DNA of 64,000 nucleotides from Blastococcus sp. CT_GayMR19 (GCF_004570385.1 NZ_SPQL01000001.1:372001-436000), one strand, 5' to 3'; numbered from the stretch's first letter, positions 41,405-52,602 are shown. The notes: generated by a model not told the origin, from the sequence alone. Program-made: numbers and translations.

Positions 41405-44104
41405 TCAGGAGCCGGTGAGTTCCCCGCCGAGTGCGGCGCGGCCCGCCTCCAGCCGCGCCACGGGGACGCGGAACGGCGAGCAGGACACGTAGTCCAGCCC
41501 CACCTCGTGGAAGAAGTGGACCGAGTCCGGGTCGCCGCCGTGCTCACCGCAGATGCCGAGCTTCAGGTCGGGCCGGGCGGCCCGGCCGGCTTCGACGGCG
41601 ATCTCGATCAGCCGTCCGACGCCCGGGATGTCCAGTGACTCGAACGGGGAGATGCCGAAGATGCCCTTGTCCAGGTACGCGTGGAAGAACGCGGCCTCGA
41701 CGTCGTCGCGGGAGAAGCCCCAGGTCATCTGGGTCAGGTCGTTGGTGCCGAACGAGAAGAAGTCGGCCGCGCCGGCGATCTCCCCCGCGGTCAGCACCGC
41801 CCGCGGCACCTCGATCATCGTGCCGATCGTGGTGGTGACGTCGACCCCCTCCTTCTCCGCCACGTCCGCGAGCACCTTGGCGGCCTCCTCGCGGATCGCC
41901 TCGAGCTCCTGGACGGCGCCGACCAGCGGGATCATGATCTCCGGCCGCGGATCGCCACCCGCCTTCTTGCGCTCGGCGGCCGCCTCGGCGATCGCTCGCA
42001 CCTGCATGGTGAACAGGTTCGGGACGACCAGCCCGAGCCGGACACCGCGCAGGCCGAGCATGGGGTTCTGCTCGTGCATGGCCTGCACGGCCGCGAGCAG
42101 CCGGAGGGTGCCCTCGTCGTGCTCGCCGCGCTCCTCGGCGAGTGCGACCCGCACCGAGAGGTCGGTGAGGTCGGGCAGGAACTCGTGCAGCGGCGGGTCG
42201 AGCAGCCGGATCGTCGTCGGCAGCCCGTCCATCGCCTCGAAGATCTCGAGGAAGTCCTGCCGCTGGAGCGGCTCGAGCTGGTCGAGCGCGGCGTTCCGCT
42301 CCTCCTCGTCCTCGGCCAGGATCAGCTTCTCGACCAGCTGCCGCCGGTCGCCGAGGAACATGTGCTCGGTGCGGCACAGCCCGATTCCCTGGGCGCCGAA
42401 GCGACGGGCGCGGGCGGAGTCCTCGGGGGTGTCGGCGTTGGTCCGGACGGCGAGGCGCCGCCGCTCGTCGGCATGGGTCAGGATCCGGTGGACGCTGCGC
42501 ACGAGCTCGTCGGCCTCGGGGGCGTCCGGAGCGATCTCGCCCTCGAAGTAGCGCACCACCGCCGGCGCCTCGACCGGCACCTCACCGAGCCAGACCCGGC
42601 CGGTGGACCCGTCGATCGAGATGACGTCGCCCTCCTTCACGACGCTGCCGTCGGGCGCGGTGAACTGCTTCTTCTTGGTGTCGACCTGCAGCTCCTCCGC
42701 GCCGCAGACGCAGGTCTTCCCCATGCCACGGGCGACGACGGCGGCGTGCGACGTCTTGCCACCCCGGCTGGTCAGCACGCCCTCCGCGGCGATCATCCCG
42801 GAGAGGTCGTCGGGGTTGGTCTCCCGGCGCACCAGCACGACCTTCTCCCCGCGGTCGGCCCACTTCACGGCCTCCTCGGAGGAGAACACCGCCTTGCCGA
42901 CGGCCGCGCCGGGTGAGGCGTTCATCCCCTGGGTCAGCTGCTTCGCGTCCCCGCCCGAGACGAACCGGGGGAACATCAGCTGCGCCAGCTGGTCGCCGGT
43001 GACCCTCCGGACGGCCTCGTCCATGTCGATGAGGCCCTCGTCGACCAGTTGGGTGGCGATGACGAACGCCGCCCCGGCCGTCCGCTTTCCCACGCGGGTC
43101 TGCAGCATCCAGAGCTTGTTGCGCTCGACGGTGAACTCGATGTCGCAGAGGTCCCGGTAGTGCGACTCGAGGGTCGCCATCGTCGTCATCAGCTCGTCGT
43201 AGGCGTCCTTGTCGATGCCTTCGAGGTCGGCCAGCGGAACGGTGTTGCGGATGCCGGCGACGACGTCCTCGCCCTGGGCGTCCTGCAGGTAGTCGCCGTA
43301 CACCCCCTGCGCGCCGCTGCCCGGGTCGCGGGTGAAGGCGACGCCGGTGCCGGAGTCCGATCCGAGGTTGCCGAACACCATCGAGCAGACGTTGACGGCG
43401 GTGCCGGCGTCGCTGGGGATCCGCTCCCGGCGCCGGTAGATGATCGCCCGGTCGGAGTTCCACGAGTCGAAGACGGCGTTGATCGCCATGTCCATCTGCT
43501 CGCGCGGGTCCTGCGGGAAGTCGTTGCCGGTCTGGTCCCTGACGATGGCCTTGAACCGGCCGACGACGTCCTCCAGGTGCTCGGCGTCGAGGTCCAGGTC
43601 GAGCTCGGTGCCCTGCTCCCGCTTGACCTCGTCGAGGGCGTGCTCGAAGAGCTCACCGTCGATGTCGAGGACGGTCTTCCCGAACATCTGGATGAGCCGG
43701 CGGTAGGAGTCCCAGGCGAAGCGCTGGTTGCCGGACTGCTCGGCCAGGCCCCGCACCGACTCGTCGTTGAGGCCGACATTGAGGACGGTCTCCATCATCC
43801 CCGGCATGGACGCGGCCGCGCCGGAGCGGACGGACACCAGCAGCGGGTCGGCGGGGTCGCCGAGCGTCTTGCCCATGGCCTTCTCGAGAGCGCGCAGGTG
43901 CTCGGTGACCTGCTCGTCGAGCTCCGGCGGCGTACCGCCGTGCTCCAGGTAGTAGCGGCAGGCGTCAGTGGTGATCGTGAAGCCCGGCGGCACGGGCAGG
44001 CCGAGGTTGGTCATCTCGGCCAGGTTGGCGCCCTTGCCCCCCAGCAGGTTTTTCTGGTCCTTGTTGCCCTCGCTGAAGTCGTAGACCCACTTCTGACCAG
44101 TCAC
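41405..44104 (-). CDS. ppdK: Pyruvate, phosphate dikinase
   Basis: The 899-residue enzyme converts pyruvate, ATP and phosphate to PEP. The N-terminal ATP-grasp part starts WVYDFSEGNKDQKNLLGGKGANLAEM. The phosphohistidine site is LTSRGGKTSHAAVVARGMGK (His near 455). The C-terminal TIM-barrel PEP-binding domain ends with the CGEHGGDP motif. GTG 44104 has GGAGG 7 nt upstream, so translation starts there and not at the longer upstream frame. Length is usual for the bacterial enzyme. It would work in gluconeogenesis or pyrophosphate-dependent glycolysis. Confidence 0.95.
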   Translation of the reverse strand: MTGQKWVYDFSEGNKDQKNLLGGKGANLAEMTNLGLPVPPGFTITTDACRYYLEHGGTPPELDEQVTEHLRALEKAMGKTLGDPADPLLVSVRSGAAASMPGMMETVLNVGLNDESVRGLAEQSGNQRFAWDSYRRLIQMFGKTVLDIDGELFEHALDEVKREQGTELDLDLDAEHLEDVVGRFKAIVRDQTGNDFPQDPREQMDMAINAVFDSWNSDRAIIYRRRERIPSDAGTAVNVCSMVFGNLGSDSGTGVAFTRDPGSGAQGVYGDYLQDAQGEDVVAGIRNTVPLADLEGIDKDAYDELMTTMATLESHYRDLCDIEFTVERNKLWMLQTRVGKRTAGAAFVIATQLVDEGLIDMDEAVRRVTGDQLAQLMFPRFVSGGDAKQLTQGMNASPGAAVGKAVFSSEEAVKWADRGEKVVLVRRETNPDDLSGMIAAEGVLTSRGGKTSHAAVVARGMGKTCVCGAEELQVDTKKKQFTAPDGSVVKEGDVISIDGSTGRVWLGEVPVEAPAVVRYFEGEIAPDAPEADELVRSVHRILTHADERRRLAVRTNADTPEDSARARRFGAQGIGLCRTEHMFLGDRRQLVEKLILAEDEEERNAALDQLEPLQRQDFLEIFEAMDGLPTTIRLLDPPLHEFLPDLTDLSVRVALAEERGEHDEGTLRLLAAVQAMHEQNPMLGLRGVRLGLVVPNLFTMQVRAIAEAAAERKKAGGDPRPEIMIPLVGAVQELEAIREEAAKVLADVAEKEGVDVTTTIGTMIEVPRAVLTAGEIAGAADFFSFGTNDLTQMTWGFSRDDVEAAFFHAYLDKGIFGISPFESLDIPGVGRLIEIAVEAGRAARPDLKLGICGEHGGDPDSVHFFHEVGLDYVSCSPFRVPVARLEAGRAALGGELTGS

Positions 44105-44322
44105 CAGGCACCTCCGCGCTCGTCCTGCTCCGGCGGGCGCGTCACCGCGCGACGACGACGCCGCTCGACAAGACGTCCTAAACGTCCCGCCGATTCTGTG
44201 CTGTTGATCGTGGCGGAGGAAGTCGGCCTGCGCGACACCTGGATGCGTGACACAGGTCACGCGGGACGCCCGTCCGTCGGTGCGCCGGGGGGCTCAGCCG
44301 TCGGCGCCGGGGTCAGGTCGCC

Positions 44323-44766
44323 TCAGCGAGGCGCGGTGCTGCCGCAGACGCGGGGTCCGCTCTCGCTGATGACCGTCCACTCCGCCGTCGTGTCGTCGGC
44401 CCAGCGGACCTGCACCCGCAGCTGCCCGTTCCCGGTCGCCTCCGCCCCGACGACCCGGCCCGGCGTCTCGGCGAGGTAGGTCGGCGGGATGCTCGCCGGC
44501 GAGAGGTTCGCCCGCTCCGCCTGGCAGAGGAGCTGGTGCGCGGTGTCGGTGTCGCCCTGTTGCAGGGCCGAGAGGAAGACGCCCGCGACCTGCTCCGCCT
44601 GTTCCTCCGGGGAGCCCTTCACCAGGAACAGCGCCGCCACCATGCCGACGGCGACCAGGACCGTCCCGGCGAGGATCGCGATCAGGAGGCCCTGCCGCCG
44701 GCGCGGCGTCCCCGTGTGCAGGGGGGCGGGGTCGTCGTCGTACAGGTACGGGCCGTTCGTCAACAC
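44323..44766 (-). CDS. Single-pass hypothetical membrane protein
   Basis: The 147-residue protein has a short cytosolic start (MLTNGPYLYDDDPAP), one membrane helix (about 27-50), then an exported domain with two Cys (LLCQAE and VCGST) that may form a disulfide. It resembles many actinobacterial proteins with NTF2-like or DUF4878-type outer domains (AGVFLSALQQGDTDTAHQLLC). The GTG start lies 35 nt downstream of the dus stop. No function known. The 218-bp gap 44105-44322 before ppdK holds no gene. Confidence 0.65.
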   Translation of the reverse strand: MLTNGPYLYDDDPAPLHTGTPRRRQGLLIAILAGTVLVAVGMVAALFLVKGSPEEQAEQVAGVFLSALQQGDTDTAHQLLCQAERANLSPASIPPTYLAETPGRVVGAEATGNGQLRVQVRWADDTTAEWTVISESGPRVCGSTAPR

Positions 44767-44800
44767 AGCTCCGCTGGGGTATCGGATGCCTTCGGCGTTC

Positions 44801-45961
44801 TCATCCGCCGCTCACGTCCAGTTCCGCCCCGGACGGGGGGCGGGGGTCGTCCCGGTCGGCCAGCCAGCCCTCCGGCAGGGAGACCGGACGGGGCGGGGTG
44901 GTGCGCCCGCGCGGCGCACCGAGGACGGCGGCCGGATAGGGCTGGTCGGGGATGCGGGCCAGCAGGTCCGCGAGCTCGTCGAGCCCACTGACCATCGCCA
45001 GCGCCCGGCGGACGTCCGACCCCACCGAGAAGCCCTTGAGGTACCAGGCGACGTGCTTGCGGAAGTCGGTGGAGCCGTGCCGTTCCCCCTCGTCTGCAGC
45101 GAGGAGTGTGGCGTGCCGGTGCATGATCGCGGCCACCTCGGCCATCGTCGGCAGGGCTCGGCGCGGCGTCCCGGCGAACGCGGCGGCGAGGTCGCCGAAC
45201 AGCCAGGGTCGACCGAGGCAGCCCCGGCCGATGACGACGCCCGCGCAACCGGTCTCGGCGACCATGCGCAAGGCGTCGCCGGCTTCCCAGATGTCCCCGT
45301 TGCCGAGCACCGGGATGTCGACGGCCTCGACCAGCCGGGCGATGGGCGACCAGTCCGCGGTGCCGCTGTAGAGCTGGTCGGCGGTGCGGCCGTGCAGCGT
45401 GATGGCGGCGGCGCCCTCGTCCTGCGCCGTCCGGCCGGCGTCGAGGTAGGTGACGTGGTCGGCGTCGATGCCGATGCGCGTCTTGACGGTGACCGGGACG
45501 TCCTTGGCGGCGCGCACGGCCGACCGGACGATGTCGCGGAAGAGCACCCGCCGCCACGGCAGCGCGGAGCCCCCGCCCTTGCGGGTCACCTTGGGCACCG
45601 GGCAGCCGAAGTTGAGATCGATGTGCGCCGGGCGGGCGCCGGCGACGTGCTCGTCGACCAGCATCTCGACGGCCCGCCCGACGGTGGCCGGGTCGACGCC
45701 GTAGAGCTGGACGGAGAAGGCGTCCCTCTCGTCCGCCGTGGCGCGCACCATCTGCAGCGTCTTGGCGCTGCGCTCCACCAGCGCGCGCGTCGTGATCATC
45801 TCGCAGACGTAGAGCCCGGCCCCGAACTCCCGGCACAGGGTCCGGAACGCCGGATTGGTGATCCCGGCCATCGGCGCGAGCACCACGGCGGGGTCGACCG
45901 CCAGCGCGCCGAGCTTCAACGGCGGCAGCGCCGTCGTCGTCGGCTGGAGCGTGCTGGTCAC
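44801..45961 (-). CDS. dusB: tRNA-dihydrouridine synthase (Dus family)
   Basis: The 386-residue flavoenzyme reduces uridines in the D loop of tRNA. It has the start LAPMAGITNPAFRTLCREFGAGLYVCEMI, the active-site segment NFGCPVPKVTRKGGGSAL with the catalytic Cys, KTRIGID, and the FMN phosphate-binding region ITLHGRTADQLYSG and VLGNGDIW. The C-terminus has the helical domain (HVAWYLKGFSVGS). GTG 45961 is the first start in frame. DusB-type is likely, but subclass is by similarity. Confidence 0.9.
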   Translation of the reverse strand: MTSTLQPTTTALPPLKLGALAVDPAVVLAPMAGITNPAFRTLCREFGAGLYVCEMITTRALVERSAKTLQMVRATADERDAFSVQLYGVDPATVGRAVEMLVDEHVAGARPAHIDLNFGCPVPKVTRKGGGSALPWRRVLFRDIVRSAVRAAKDVPVTVKTRIGIDADHVTYLDAGRTAQDEGAAAITLHGRTADQLYSGTADWSPIARLVEAVDIPVLGNGDIWEAGDALRMVAETGCAGVVIGRGCLGRPWLFGDLAAAFAGTPRRALPTMAEVAAIMHRHATLLAADEGERHGSTDFRKHVAWYLKGFSVGSDVRRALAMVSGLDELADLLARIPDQPYPAAVLGAPRGRTTPPRPVSLPEGWLADRDDPRPPSGAELDVSGG

Positions 45962-46095
45962 GCCACCCAGAGTAGGTGGCGACGCCGGTCACCCTCGACG
46001 TCCGCTCGGGTGAGGCTCGTGGTCGACCGATCGGCATGCCCCGCCGTGCCGCCGACCAGCACGATCCGGCGGCGATCGCCCTACCGTGCGCGGAC

Positions 46096-46668
46096 ATGGA
46101 CGTCACACGGACGACGACGGTCGAGTGGCACACCGAACTGACCGAGCAGCTGGACTGGCACTGGCGCAATCAGCTGCGCCCGCGGCTGGACGGGCTGACC
46201 GACGACGAGTACTTCTGGGAGCCGGTCCGCGGCGCGTGGAACGTGCGACCACGAGGCACGGCAACCGCGCCGATGGCCGCCGGACGAGGAGATTTCGCGA
46301 TCGACTTCGCGATCCCCGAGCCCGACCCGGCACCGGTGACCACGATCGCCTGGCGCATCGGCCACGTGATCGTCGGCGTGCTGGGCATGCGAGCGGCCGG
46401 TCACTTCGACGGCCCGCCGATGGACTACGAGAGCCACGAGTACGCCGGCGACGCGGCCGGCGCGCTGGCCCAGCTCGACGCCAACTACGCCGCCTGGATC
46501 GCCGGTGTCCGCGGACTGGGGGACGAAGGGCTGCGGCGGCCGTGCGGCCCGACCGAGGGTCCCTACTCCGAGGCGCCGATGGCCGCGCTGGTGCTGCACA
46601 TCAACCGTGAGGTGATCCACCACGGCGCCGAGATCGCGCTGCTCCGCGACCTCTACCGCTGGCGGTGA
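46096..46668 (+). CDS. DinB-family protein
   Basis: The 190-residue protein is a four-helix bundle of the DinB/MST type: WHTELTEQLDWHWRNQLRPRLDGLTDDEYFW, then TTIAWRIGHVIVGVLGMRAAGHF and INREVIHHGAEIALLRDLY. His residues near WHTEL, GHVIV and VIHHGAEI can form a metal site. DinB-like enzymes include thiol-dependent transferases using mycothiol or bacillithiol. I chose ATG 46096; an ATG in frame at 45976 overlaps the start region of the dus gene. Confidence 0.75.
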   Translation: MDVTRTTTVEWHTELTEQLDWHWRNQLRPRLDGLTDDEYFWEPVRGAWNVRPRGTATAPMAAGRGDFAIDFAIPEPDPAPVTTIAWRIGHVIVGVLGMRAAGHFDGPPMDYESHEYAGDAAGALAQLDANYAAWIAGVRGLGDEGLRRPCGPTEGPYSEAPMAALVLHINREVIHHGAEIALLRDLYRWR

Positions 46669-46872
46669 GTGATCCTGCAGGGTCTCGGCCCGGTCCTCGA
46701 GGGTGTCTCAGTAGACCCTGACGTACGTACGGCGTCCCGACCTCGTCGGGCCGGCATACCGCCGGGCCGTGCTGCACGGCCCACCCGAACAGGCGACGCA
46801 GGAGCAGAATCCGGGCCGGTGGTCCGCCACGCATCCCGGCCGACCGCACCGGCCGCCCGGAGGTGGTGCGGA

Positions 46873-47949
46873 GTGAGACGCGGCGTCGTCGTCCCGGTAC
46901 TGGTCCTCGTCGCCACGTCCGTCGGTGGGTGCACCGGGAGCGCTCCCGCGCCGGACCCTCCCCCGGCCGTCGACCTCCGCGGCGAGATCTCTGCCCACCT
47001 CGACGGGTCGGCCATGGACGACGTCCGCGCGGTGCTCGTGATCGCCGGCGACCGCACCGTCGTCGAGGAGTACTACGGCACCACCGCGAACGAGTACCGC
47101 AACGTCTTCTCGGTGACGAAGAGCGTGATGTCGACGCTGATCGGGATCGCGATCGACGAGGGTCTGCTGGCGCTCGACGACACGCTGGCCGAGCTCTTGC
47201 CCGCCCATGCCGGCGCGATGACGCCCGAGGTGGCCGCCACGACCCTCGAGCAGCTGCTCACCATGACCGGCGGCTTCCTCGACACGTCGAACCCGTCGGT
47301 GGGTGCCGTCGTGTTCGAGCAGGCGGACTGGGTGGCCGCGTCCCTCGGCAGCGCGAGCCGCCCGGCAGGTGTGGACTTCGCCTACTCCGACCCGGGGTCG
47401 CACCTGGTCGCCGCCGCCCTTGCCCAGGCCACGGACCGCTCGGTCCTGGACTACGCGCGCGAGAAGCTCTTCGGTCCCCTCGGGGTGGACACCGATCCGG
47501 CCGCACAGCCGTCGTTCACGCCGGAGGGCCTCGCCGAGTACGAGGCGGCCGACCTCGCCTGGCCGGTCGACCCACAGGGGCTGCACACGGGATTCGGGCA
47601 CCTCAAGCTGCGGCCCCGTGACATGGCCGCGCTGGGCAGTCTCTACCTGCACGGCGGAACGGTCGACGGCCGGCAGGTGGTGTCGGAGGACTGGACGCTC
47701 GACGCGACGAGCATGCGCGTCACGGCCCGCGGTCCCGGGGACGGATACGGCTACCTCTGGTGGGTGGGCGAGGCCGACGGATCCCCCGCGTACATGGCCG
47801 TCGGGTACGGCGGCCAGTTGGTGGAGGTCGTGCCCGATCGGGACCTCGTCGTCGCCATCTCGACGGACGTCGGGCTCCACGCCACCGTCGACGCCACCCA
47901 GCTGATCTATCTGGTGGACAGCGTCATCGCCCCGGCCGTCACCCGGTGA
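46873..47949 (+). CDS. Serine hydrolase / class C β-lactamase-like lipoprotein
   Basis: The 358-residue protein has a lipoprotein signal (VVVPVLVLVATSVGGC) and a β-lactamase/esterase-type domain. SxxK is FSVTKSVMS (active Ser and Lys), the second motif is YSDPGS (Y-S-D in place of Y-x-N) and a GYGGQ stretch stands for the third. The enzyme is probably a DD-peptidase-like or esterase-type hydrolase outside the membrane, not a real lactamase. GTG 46873 has a GGAGG about 10-15 nt upstream. The 204-bp gap before it shows no gene. Confidence 0.8.
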   Translation: MRRGVVVPVLVLVATSVGGCTGSAPAPDPPPAVDLRGEISAHLDGSAMDDVRAVLVIAGDRTVVEEYYGTTANEYRNVFSVTKSVMSTLIGIAIDEGLLALDDTLAELLPAHAGAMTPEVAATTLEQLLTMTGGFLDTSNPSVGAVVFEQADWVAASLGSASRPAGVDFAYSDPGSHLVAAALAQATDRSVLDYAREKLFGPLGVDTDPAAQPSFTPEGLAEYEAADLAWPVDPQGLHTGFGHLKLRPRDMAALGSLYLHGGTVDGRQVVSEDWTLDATSMRVTARGPGDGYGYLWWVGEADGSPAYMAVGYGGQLVEVVPDRDLVVAISTDVGLHATVDATQLIYLVDSVIAPAVTR

Positions 47950-47954
47950 TGTCC

Positions 47955-48006
47955 GCTTTCGGTACCGAAAGCTGCGCCGTCGGGCTCGGCTTTCGGTACC
48001 GAAAGC
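47955..48006. repeat. Two identical 18-bp perfect palindromes between convergent genes
   Basis: GCTTTCGGTACCGAAAGC occurs at 47955-47972 and again at 47989-48006, 34 bp apart, in the 60-bp space between the convergent hydrolase and glyS genes. Each is a perfect palindrome with no loop. They could be a bidirectional terminator, binding sites for a dimer, or a dispersed intergenic repeat. The last copy ends three bases before the glyS stop. Confidence 0.7.
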
Positions 48007-48009
48007 TGG

Positions 48010-49446
<1,437 letters not shown>

Positions 49447-49529
49447 CCGGCTGGCGGTCGGCGGTTGACCCGCCCACGGTAGTTGGCCCATCCATCGCGC
49501 CATGCCGCGGTGGGGCGGCGCCGTACGGC

Positions 49530-50198
49530 TCAGGCGCCGCGGAGCAGCCAGAGGAGCAACAGGCCGGACACGATGATCACCAGGATCGGCAGGATCGTCA
49601 GGACGACCCACGGCCAGCGGCGCTTGGCGGCCGGCGCCGGGCGGCTTCCCTGCCCCGGAGAGCCGTAGGACGGCGCCCCGTGGCCGGAGACCGCGAACGA
49701 CGGCTGCCCGGGAGAACCGGAGGGCGGCGGCCCGGACGACGCGACTGCGGGCGGGAGCGCGCCCGCGGAGAGGCCCGGGGTGAGCGGGCCGGGTGCCGCG
49801 GGCCCGGGTGGGGCGTCGAAGGCCAACGTCTGCTGACGGCCCCGCGGCGGTGCAGACATCTTGTCGGTGGGCTGGTTGGCCAACGGGTCGAATCTCGGCG
49901 GCGCATCCGCCACGGCCGGCTCGGGCGCGCCTCCGAGGACGGGGGGCGCGGCATCCAGGCGACGCTCGCCGTCCGGGGTCGGGACCGCCGGCGTCGCGGC
50001 GTCGGGGGGCACGATCTCCGAGGGAGCGGCCGACGCCGACGACGTCTCCTCCTCGTCCCGTCGCACGTGCGTCTGCCATTCGGGTCGGACGCTCGCCGGC
50101 GCCCGGTCGGACAGCGACGGCAGCCTGATGTCCCGGGTGGGGTCGTCGAACCTCGGCGCAGACGACTCTCCTGCGGGGCGCTGTGGGGGCGTGGTCAT
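49530..50198 (-). CDS. Pro-rich tail-anchored hypothetical protein
   Basis: The 222-residue protein is nearly all low-complexity Pro/Ala/Ser/Gly sequence, with a single C-terminal membrane helix (about 197-218, [23 protein letters not shown]). It looks like a disordered cytosolic protein held by its end in the membrane. No domain is seen and no function assigned. It starts at ATG 50198. Confidence 0.6.
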   Translation of the reverse strand: MTTPPQRPAGESSAPRFDDPTRDIRLPSLSDRAPASVRPEWQTHVRRDEEETSSASAAPSEIVPPDAATPAVPTPDGERRLDAAPPVLGGAPEPAVADAPPRFDPLANQPTDKMSAPPRGRQQTLAFDAPPGPAAPGPLTPGLSAGALPPAVASSGPPPSGSPGQPSFAVSGHGAPSYGSPGQGSRPAPAAKRRWPWVVLTILPILVIIVSGLLLLWLLRGA

Positions 50199-50346
50199 GC
50201 GGTTCCTCCGTGGGCGACCGAAGCTCGATCCCGCCGGCGGCGGTCAGCACGTTCTTCCGGTGTGTGCCCGAAGACGAGCGCCCTACGCGTGCGCCTGCCG
50301 GTGATGCCGGGATACCGCGACGTCGTCCTGCGGTGTGGGTGGGCCG

Positions 50347-50886
50347 TCAGGGAATCTGATCGAGGGTCCCGAAGCCGCACGCGCGCCAGTGCCCGTCCTC
50401 ACCGGCGACGAGGACGACGAACGCGACCGGATCCCCGTCGTCGAGCACGCCCTTGATCGTGACGAAATAGGCGCCGTCGACCACCTCGACATCGTCGACC
50501 CTCGACTGGACCAGCTCGCCCCCCAGGAACCGATCGAAGTCGTTCTGCAACTCCGCTCCGGAGGCGTCCGGGTACTCCTTCGACGCGGCTGCGCACGACA
50601 GCGCCTGGGCCAGGCGGCCGTTCCCCTCTGCCAGCAGCGCCACCCAGGTGGTTGCGTGAGCCGCACTGGCCGCGATCCACGCCTGCTCCTCCGGGTTCCC
50701 GCGGGCCGGGTGGGCCACCCGGGCACCCACTGCGGCGATCACCAGGAGGACGATGAGGACGGTGGCGAGGATCCATCCCCGCCGTGCCGAACCTGCCCGG
50801 CGGGGACCACCGCCGCCCTCGGGAAAGCCGGTGCGAGCCGGCTCCGGGCGCGGCCGGTACAGGTCGGTCAGCAAGGCCTGGGTCAC
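50347..50886 (-). CDS. Single-pass hypothetical membrane protein
   Basis: The 179-residue product has a cytosolic Arg/Pro-rich start, one membrane helix (about 38-58) and an exported domain with a repeated EEQAWIAASAAHATTWVALLAEGN helix and a β part ending GHWRACGFGTLDQ. It has two Cys (CAAASK and CGFGT). It resembles NTF2-like/mce-associated exported domains. Starts at GTG 50886. No specific function. Confidence 0.6.
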   Translation of the reverse strand: MTQALLTDLYRPRPEPARTGFPEGGGGPRRAGSARRGWILATVLIVLLVIAAVGARVAHPARGNPEEQAWIAASAAHATTWVALLAEGNGRLAQALSCAAASKEYPDASGAELQNDFDRFLGGELVQSRVDDVEVVDGAYFVTIKGVLDDGDPVAFVVLVAGEDGHWRACGFGTLDQIP

Positions 50887-50941
50887 GCGGTCCCTCCACG
50901 GTCATCCTGCGGCTTTCGAGCCGCCCACGTGGAGAGATGCT

Positions 50942-51247
50942 TCAGGACCGGTCGACTGCCGCGGAGTCGTTGTCCACAGGCAGGTAGGCGCCTGGCTCGT
51001 CGAGGGCGTGCACCCAGACCGGAGCACCGGCGATCTTCACCTCGGCCGCCGACAGCGCGCGGCGGTACGTGCCCACGCCGTCCCATCGTGTGACCAGCGC
51101 CCACAGGGAGGGATCGTCGGCGGAGCGGCCCAGCTCGCCGCCCCGGAAGCCGGGGCGGGCGGCGAGGGCGGCCAGCAGCTCCGTGGCGGCGGTGGCCAGT
51201 GCCGCGTCGTCGCCATCCCCCGTGCGCAGGCGCGTCACTGCGAACAC
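50942..51247 (-). CDS. Antibiotic-biosynthesis-monooxygenase-like (ABM) protein
   Basis: The 101-residue product is a small α+β barrel: VFAVTRLRTG, an Ala-rich helix LLAALAARPGFRGGELGRSADDPSLWALVTRWDGVGTYRRAL, then WVHALDEPGAYL. The ARPGFRGGELGRS-x5-WALVTRWD signature fits ABM/Dabb-like dimeric domains. It may act on small phenolic or haem-like substrates. GTG 51247 is chosen. It is transcribed divergently from the Fur-family gene. Confidence 0.7.
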   Translation of the reverse strand: MFAVTRLRTGDGDDAALATAATELLAALAARPGFRGGELGRSADDPSLWALVTRWDGVGTYRRALSAAEVKIAGAPVWVHALDEPGAYLPVDNDSAAVDRS

Positions 51248-51309
51248 CGTGTCTCCTGTCGTCGGCCGTGAGCGCAGACGTTGCCATGCCGACCTGAGAC
51301 CATGGCGAC

Positions 51310-51732
51310 ATGGCCCGGTCCACCCGTCAGCGCGCTGCCGTCCGCTCGGTCTTCCAGGACCTCGACGGCTTCCACAGCGCGCAGGAGGTGCACGCCCGGC
51401 TGCGCGAGGTCGGCGACCCGATCGGCCTGTCCACCGTCTACCGGGCGGTGCAGTCGCTGGCCGACGACGGCGAGCTCGACTCGCTGCGCACCGACAGCGG
51501 CGAGGCGCTGTACCGGCGGTGCAGCCCGCAGCACCACCACCATCTGGTCTGCCGCGGCTGCGGACGGACCGTCGAGGTCGCCGGCCCGGCGGTCGAGCGG
51601 TGGGCCGACCGGATCGCCGACGAGCACGGGTTCGCCGACGTGAGCCACACGATGGAGATCTTCGGGACGTGCGCCGCCTGCCGCACCGGCGAGGTCGCCG
51701 GGGCGTCGCGGGCCGGGCAGACCTCCGCCTGA
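51310..51732 (+). CDS. Fur-family regulator (Zur/FurB-like)
   Basis: The 140-residue protein has the Fur winged helix (TRQRAAVRSVFQDLDGFHSAQEVHARLREVGDPIGLSTVYRAVQSL), a metal region QHHHHLVCRGCG and a second Cys pair CAAC near the end. The two CxxC sites form the structural zinc of Fur/Zur proteins. It sits next to the uppS-recO-era group as Zur does in many actinobacteria. It would repress zinc uptake genes, but the exact metal cannot be settled from sequence. ATG 51310. Confidence 0.85.
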   Translation: MARSTRQRAAVRSVFQDLDGFHSAQEVHARLREVGDPIGLSTVYRAVQSLADDGELDSLRTDSGEALYRRCSPQHHHHLVCRGCGRTVEVAGPAVERWADRIADEHGFADVSHTMEIFGTCAACRTGEVAGASRAGQTSA

Positions 51733-51823
51733 GCCGGACCCAGGCGCTGTCCACCCGCCCGATTCCGCGCCCTCGTCCGCTCCTCGCTCGCTGGCGCTCG
51801 CTGCGATGCTCCCAGGGCTGTCG

Positions 51824-52588
51824 TCAGGCGCTGCCGAACCGCCGCTGCCGCGAGGCGTACTCCTCGCAGGCCGCCCACAGGTGCCGGCGGTCGAAGTCGG
51901 GCCAGAGCGTGTCGAGGAAGACGAACTCGGCGTAGGCGGACTGCCAGAGCAGGAAGTTGCTGGTCCGGTTCTCCCCGGAGCTGCGGAGGAACAGGTCGAC
52001 GTCGGGCATGTCGGGCTCGTCGAGGAAGCGGGCGACCGTCGACTCGTCCACCTTGTCCGGGTTCAGCCGCCCCGCGGCCACCTCACGCGCGATGGCGGCG
52101 GCCGCGTCGGCGATCTCCGCGCGGCCCCCGTAGTTGACGCACATGGTCAGGGTGAGGACGTCGTTGTCGTGGGTCAGCTCCTCGGCGACCTCGAGCTCCT
52201 TGATGACGCTCCGCCACAGCCGTGGACGGCGGCCCGCCCAGCGGACCCGCACCCCCAGCTCGTGCATCTCGTCGCGCCGCCTGCGGATGACGTCGCGGTT
52301 GAAGCCCATGAGGAAGCGGACCTCGTCGGGGCTGCGCCGCCAGTTCTCGGTGGAGAAGGCGTAGGCGCTGATCGCCGTGATGCCGAGCTCGATGGCGCCC
52401 TCGACGCAGTCGAACAGCGAGGACTCCCCCGCCTCGTGGCCCGCGGTACGCGGCAGGCCGCGGGCCTTGGCCCACCGCCCGTTGCCGTCCATGACGATCG
52501 CGACGTGCTTCGGCACCTTGTCGGCCGGGATCTGCGGCGGACGGGCGCCCGACGGGTGCGGGTTCGGCGCCTTCACCTCCCGCTTCAC
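51824..52588 (-). CDS. uppS: Undecaprenyl diphosphate synthase
   Basis: The 254-residue cis-prenyltransferase makes the C50-55 lipid carrier for wall synthesis. It has [17 protein letters not shown] (catalytic Asp), the HEAGE segment, the [11 protein letters not shown] motif and the C-terminal [27 protein letters not shown] with the substrate-binding arginine and RTSNF. Starts at GTG 52588. It follows recO in the same direction across an 88-bp gap with a strong hairpin. Confidence 0.92.
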   Translation of the reverse strand: MKREVKAPNPHPSGARPPQIPADKVPKHVAIVMDGNGRWAKARGLPRTAGHEAGESSLFDCVEGAIELGITAISAYAFSTENWRRSPDEVRFLMGFNRDVIRRRRDEMHELGVRVRWAGRRPRLWRSVIKELEVAEELTHDNDVLTLTMCVNYGGRAEIADAAAAIAREVAAGRLNPDKVDESTVARFLDEPDMPDVDLFLRSSGENRTSNFLLWQSAYAEFVFLDTLWPDFDRRHLWAACEEYASRQRRFGSA

Positions 52589-52602
52589 GAGCCGCTCCCC
52601 GC

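Noticed and set aside
46873-47949. A true antibiotic-resistance β-lactamase
   Set aside because: SxxK is present but the second motif is YSD and the KTG/HxG motif is altered, as in esterase-like and DD-peptidase-like family members.
49447-50250. Open frame extending glyS upstream
   Set aside because: Composition is that of a shadow frame over a Pro-rich gene; GlyRS begins at the ATG at 49446, giving the normal length.
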